Assembly (NCBI GenBank): GCA_949318235.1
Contig: OX439133.1
Coordinates: forward strand, 23,807,408-23,871,407
Source of the DNA: Ecdyonurus torrentis
Taxonomy: Eukaryota; Arthropoda; Insecta; Ephemeroptera; Heptageniidae
DNA: 64,000 nt
Reading direction: 5' to 3'
Part shown: one piece after another, positions 59,501 to 64,000 of the stretch
How positions within the stretch are numbered: the stretch's first letter is position 1
Layout of the letters: every line of letters starts with the position of its first letter
Program-made: the position numbers and the translations under genes
The notes under the pieces: generated by a model
Told to the model about the DNA's origin: nothing
What the model saw: only the letters and a program-made list of their open reading frames with translations
Databases searched by the model: none

Positions 59501-60905
59501 CCTCCTATACTTGTTAGGAAAAACATCAGTAGATCTCTAATTTCCTATCATCGGCTTAGAGTATAAATGTCGTATATATATAAGAATGCTTGATGTGATT
59601 TTGACCTTTATTAAAAGAAGAAGTAAGGGTCAAAATCTTAAATAAATTTGAGCATTACGACATTTGCACTCTAAGCCGAAGCTATCCTTTAGCATTGAAG
59701 TTTTGGTTTTTCTGGCTTTATTTTATTATTATTATTTTAGGAAATGTATACCACTTACAATGAATAAACTTTTTAAAATAATTTGAAATATTCTTAATAC
59801 ATTTATTATGTGAAAATCCTTTTCACTTATGCACGTTGCAACAATTAATAATATTTTATTGCAAGTGGTCTATTATACTCTTACGAATAAAAGTACTTTT
59901 CATTTTGAAGAAATATGAATTTTGCAATAATATGCAGTACATTCTTGATCTAATTATGATTTTCTCTCCACTTAAGCCATATCGTAAACCAATAAGATTT
60001 AAAATTAAATTTTAAATTAACTTTTAAATTAAGTATCATAAAATTTAAATTTACAAGGACTACATTATTATAATTAATTTAAAAAATACATTTTAAATTA
60101 TGATTGAAAATAAGTTATTTGCGGGGCATATAGGTAAAAGTTGTTAAAGTGGAAATTTTTATAATTATAATAATTTTTATTTGGCACAGTAGTGTAAAAA
60201 GTTCTGAAGATTTTTTTTTTTTTTTATCTCCGGTCTGATATGTTAATTTTAAAGGAGTAGTCAACAAAGTTTTTTTTTTAATAGTGACCATCGTGTTATT
60301 AAACCTCCCGAAAACGCGATCTCAAATTTTTAATTTTTAACACGAGTAGAAATAAAAAAATTAAGTCAGCTGATCGTTGTTTTAACCAAATAACGATTGA
60401 ACTTTAATTTAATATTTAAATTAGAAGGAATAGTCGCATCAGATTTTAAAAACTTGTGAAATTGTTTTTGTACCTAAAAGATTCTTAAAAGCCAGGGTGT
60501 CTGTGGGCCTTTAATAACACAAAAGTCACAAATAATAACAGTAAAAATAATAATAATAATAAAAAAATGCTTTGTATGAAATAATAGTATTATATTATTT
60601 CTTATCTAGCACGCATATTGTGCATTACTTTTAGTGTGTAAGTCTGACTATCATTTCTCATTGTTTTAATTGTTGAACAAGAACCTGCTAATGTGCAATG
60701 TTTGTATATGATTGTAGGAGATAGAAATAAATAAACATATTTTGAATTTCAATATTAAAAAAAAATAAAAAATAAAATTGTTGGCTATATCTCTTTAACA
60801 ATTTTTGTATTTACCTATCTTCTGATAGTTAATATTTCTAAATATCCTATTTACAATTAATTGATAATAATATATATTTTTTTAGCATTAAAATTAAAGT
60901 GTTTT
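59501..60905. other. AT-rich non-coding stretch with a local inverted repeat
   Basis: ATCGGCTTAGAGTATAAATGTCGTA (59552-59576, quoted in part) and TACGACATTTGCACTCTAAGCC (59657-59678) pair, forming a small palindromic element of about 130 bp. Nothing else was recognised beyond the small element at 59749-59874. Confidence 0.55.
59749..59874. mobile_element. Small inverted-repeat element (CCACTTGCAATGA ends), second copy
   Basis: It begins CCACTTACAATGAATAAA and ends TTTTATTGCAAGTGGTC. It matches the copy at 12461-12590 along its length, with small differences. Confidence 0.78.
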
Positions 60906-61095
60906 AGGGTGTATTTATTTGCATGACGTCATATTTAAAGCACTTGGACGCCATATTGAAGTAATGAATAACAATGCTCAGCATATGACATTTTATTTAT
61001 TTTTTTTTTTTTGCAAATTTCTTTAAGAAATCAGTTTATTTTATAATATTGTTCGCATACTTTAAATAAAGTATTTAAAATTTTTTTTCATATAT
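60906..61095. mobile_element. AGGGTGTATGCAT family, reverse-oriented partial copy
   Basis: It begins AGGGTGTATTTATTTGC, then ATGACGTCATATTTAAAGC, GGACGCCATATTGAAG and AATAACAATGCTCAGCAT, the reverse complement of the family's right half. Confidence 0.82.
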
Positions 61096-61399
61096 TAATT
61101 TTGACTATTGTTAATATTTTAAATTATTCTAATTCTTTTACTCATATAATATATTATATATTATTTTAATATTTTTGTTTTATAATTTAAAAATAATTTA
61201 TAAATAAATTACATACATTCTTAGGGTATGCTCTTGATAACTCCAAATTTTTTTTACGACTTTTGAGTTCGAGTAACAAGTTCCTCATAAAAAGTAACAC
61301 ACTGCTCTTATGAACATGTAAAATAAATAATAATATAACTTCAAATAGATTTAGCCGGGAATTAATAGTCAATAGTGATTAAAAATTAAAAAGGATTAA

Positions 61400-61570
61400 C
61401 TAAAACAGGGTCTGATATTAGGTGTCCAGAGGAGTGTGGTGTTAAAACTGTTAAAGGGTGGAGCCTGTGGTTTCGTAAGCCACAGATCATTGTGACCCCT
61501 GTTACTAGAAAGGATTCGTCCTTGTCACCCCGAAAGAGATTATGGCGTCATAACATGTATGTATGTAACT
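61400..61570. other. GC-balanced segment with a strong small hairpin
   Basis: CTGTGGTTTCGTAAGCCACAG (quoted as arms CTGTGGTTT and AAGCCACAG around CGT, 61469-61489) forms a 9-bp stem with one G-U pair. The segment has no ORF and no copy elsewhere in the window. Confidence 0.5.
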
Positions 61571-62102
61571 AAAACAACACAGTGGCGTCTCATTTCAGTT
61601 TTCCTTGACATGCCTTACATTTTTTTCTCTCACAATTAATTGTCAGTAAGAATAAATATAATTTTTATATATTATAATATTTGTTGGCTTTTATTGGGCG
61701 AAATCAGAAATTGTTCACTTTTGTACAACATAATATTGTGTTGAAACTGATTTTCAATCAACATGTTTACTGGCAGCTATTTTGTTTAACAATAAATATA
61801 TTATTATTTTTTAAGTTTCTGTTCGTTTTATTCCCCCCATAAAAAAAAGTAAATTGTGACAGGAACATCAAATCGTTTGCTAGCACTATATTAGTATTGT
61901 TGGTCAATTGGTGCTTATATTTTCTCACTAAACTTTTTTTTTTTTTTTTTTTTTTAACAATAAATTAAATGCATTTTACAGAAGTTGCGCAAAGTTTTGC
62001 TCGCCGCAGGCGTAAGAAAAAATTTGAATTTTCATATAATTTTGTCTGCTAAATTAACTTTTTGCTGTCCTCTTTTTGAAGTCTTTTTTGTTGTCCTTTT
62101 AC

Positions 62103-62189
62103 TGAGCAATATTATTCATTATCATTACTCAAGAAGAGCATCGAAAAGCACTCATATGTCAGAATGACGTCATGCGCACACACCCTATA
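62103..62189. mobile_element. AGGGTGTATGCAT family, right-end fragment
   Basis: CTGAGCAATATTATTCATTA through ATGACGTCATGCGCACAC and ACCCTATAC match the family's right end. Confidence 0.8.
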
Positions 62190-62334
62190 CATACAGTAGG
62201 TTTTCTCCTATGCTAAGAATTTTAGATCTAATGCATGCCACTTCAGCACCTGACGAACACCTGACCTGCAAGAACTACAAGAGTCATTTGATTTACAGCA
62301 AATCACTAGTTTACGCAGTCTTCTCTAGGCGCCC

Positions 62335-62700
62335 AAAGGAATACAACACCCTGCACACAAATCTCATGTCTTATATCCTAACATACCTAAATATCAACGT
62401 TAGTTTGAACGGGTCAAAAATAAATGACCGGTACCTAATTAGTCCCGACCATTGGAACCCAAAATGAAAAACTATACCCTTTGATCATGCAGATCATGTC
62501 AAATGCGGGTTTATGACGTCACAGCTCACTAGTCCACACGCGTGGAAACAGGCACGCTATGACTTCATAAACCTGCAGCTGACATTTTGTGAATGTAAAA
62601 TAAATGAGAAATCAATGACTCCGGCCAAATCAACGTTGATATTAAGGTATGTTAGCATATTAGACATGTTTTTTGTTCAAGGTGGTCTATGCTTTTAAGT
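62335..62700. mobile_element. Palindromic element, AAAGGCGTAGAACA ends, copy 3
   Basis: The right half (from about 62500) matches copies 1 and 2 closely (GGGTTTATGACGTCACAGC through GGTGGTCTATGCTTTTAA). The left half is more diverged but keeps CTAACATACCTAAATATC. The open frame at 62210-62467 overlaps it and is not taken as a gene. Confidence 0.78.
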
Positions 62701-63436
62701 GGCACGCAATCTAGAGATCCTTAACAGAGAAGCGACAACAAGTAACAACCCTTAAAAATATATATATATATTTGCGTAGCCAGTTTGTATGTGATTTCTG
62801 ATTTCATCTACTGTGCATTGTGTTGAGGGACAGCATTATCTTGGGGTTGTCGTAACTTTGCTAAGGGGCTCTAGCGCATTCGATCTGACCTTCTTAATAT
62901 AGGAGATAACGAGATAACTTATACTGTCTACTGTAAGCAAAGATACTCCTTTTTTCTTTCCGTAAAATTTATTTTATGTAAGTTAACAAAAATTTAAAAA
63001 AAAAAAAAAAAAAAACGCATTGTCCTACTGTTTTATCCAATTAAAAACATTTATCTAGAACCTCCACGAAGTATAAAAAAATAATAATAATAAACATATT
63101 TGCAAAGATGTGAAAGCTCTCTCTATCTCGTATAGTGAAGCAGATGAGTTTGTGGATTACGAAATAAACTTTTTTTTTTTTACTTTCACTCTGTAAGCAC
63201 GCAAAGTATTATTATAATATTTACAATACATTAAATCTTCAGTTATAACAATGTATTAAAATAAATAATATATACATGATATATTGTCTTAATGTTAAAT
63301 TAGTAAATTATTTCCTATTGTGACGTATTTAAGTAATATTCATCGTTATTTATTTTAAATAAATGTTATTTCTATGTTAGAAATTACTATATTATATAGT
63401 GTTTTTTTTCTATTGAATAATTATAGAATAATGTTT

Positions 63437-63560
63437 TGAATGTAACTATAAGCGATTTTGTTCACATCTGCTTCGACATACTGCGCATGCGTAGTAAGTA
63501 GAAACGTAAGCGGATGTGAGCGAAATCACTTACAGTCAACCTCAAAACAGTTGTTCCTTG
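63437..63560. mobile_element. 150-bp palindromic element, copy 3, left end lost
   Basis: It keeps the GCGCATGCG centre, GTAAGCGGATGTGAGCG and the right end CTCAAAACAGTTGTTCC, but not the left terminal repeat. Confidence 0.82.
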
Positions 63561-63716
63561 GACTCGCCATACGAGCAAGTCCGCAATAGCGGATGTGGCG
63601 CCCCCTATTTGGAGGCCCCTAAGGCCCTATGAGGGGCGTAACCAGGATGTGGCCCCTAGAAATGGGTGTTACACCCATTTCGCGGACAAGATCCTTTGAG
63701 TGCCAGTCCGACCCTA
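63561..63716. other. GC-rich, hairpin-rich island of about 155 bp
   Basis: It contains GAAATGGGTGT-T-ACACCCATTTC (63660-63682, perfect 11-bp stem), TCCGC/GCGGA and GGGGC/GCCCC pairings. The CATCCTGGTTACGCCCCTCA stretch on the minus strand resembles ends of non-autonomous DNA transposons. No tRNA could be folded. Confidence 0.5.
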
Positions 63717-63785
63717 ATTAGTAATTAAAAATCAATCAAAGAGCATTTTTATATATAATAATGACTAATGACATTAATTTTCTAT

Positions 63786-63890
63786 TTTTTTTTTTTTTTT
63801 TTTTTATTTAAAATTCTTCGTTACATTTTGATATACATTTTTCGTCCAGCCAAGATCCTCACTTGGATCTTGTCGGCTGGTTCGAATATC
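63786..63890 (-). mobile_element. 3' tail of a non-LTR retrotransposon
   Basis: On the minus strand a stem AGCCGACAAGATCC / GGATCTTGGCT is followed by CGAAAAATGTATATCAAAAT and an A tract of about 20. The layout (GAACCAGCC...hairpin...poly A) matches the 3' UTR of the fragment at 35176-35260. Confidence 0.68.
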
Positions 63891-64000
63891 AATAAAATAA
63901 TTATACAGTTTTTTTAGTATTTAAATAATATAATATATTTAATAATGTAAGTGTACCACATTATTTTCTAATACTACGATATATCATTACCACAATTTGT

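Noticed and set aside
62210..62467. 85-codon ORF on the plus strand
   Set aside because: It overlaps the diverged half of a palindromic element and has no motif.
63561..63716. Possible tRNA or 5S rRNA gene in the GC-rich island
   Set aside because: No cloverleaf with correct T-arm and anticodon arm, and no A/B or A/IE/C box order could be found.

Overview
The window looks like nuclear DNA of an invertebrate animal. It is very AT-rich, intron-rich, crowded with microsatellites and short inverted-repeat elements, and carries remnants of non-LTR retrotransposons. I cannot name the species; a marine invertebrate such as a mollusc would fit, but that is a guess.

One real protein-coding gene is visible. 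It lies on the minus strand from the start codon at 30271 down to at least 10257. Sixteen coding exons with GT..AG introns and matching phases give 946 codons of a secreted animal haem peroxidase, and the gene runs off the left side unfinished. The protein has a signal peptide, a complete first peroxidase domain (about residues 140-720), a linker, and the start of a second peroxidase domain (from about residue 845). The exons around the second CNN motif and the second distal His have the same intron phases as their domain 1 counterparts, so the protein arose by internal duplication. Domain 1 keeps the distal His, distal Arg, haem-linked Glu and calcium loop, but has Ala at the haem-linked Asp, Ala at the proximal His ligand and Met at that ligand's Asn partner. 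Domain 2 keeps the Asp-His-Asp motif. This suggests a pseudo-peroxidase module joined to a possibly active one.

Layout. 1 to about 8830: a satellite of 25 units of about 351 bp with a 12-unit (4.22 kb) higher-order period. 8831-10256: AT-rich DNA with poly(A) tracts and no recognised exon. 10257-30271: the peroxidase gene, whose introns hold tetranucleotide arrays (one intron is almost wholly made of them), a 1.35 kb element with long terminal inverted repeats, and many small elements. 30380-30690: an inverted set of 33-bp repeats just upstream of the gene. 30700-64000: no gene recognised; this part holds at least ten families of short non-autonomous inverted-repeat (MITE-like) elements, often nested, four retrotransposon fragments, and long simple repeats (AAAT, GACA, GA, TTTA, TC, TA).

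The octamer TGACGTCA (a CREB/ATF site) recurs inside four unrelated element families. No tRNA, rRNA, CRISPR array or second gene was found. All calls come from reading the sequence by eye, so splice sites and element edges are predictions.
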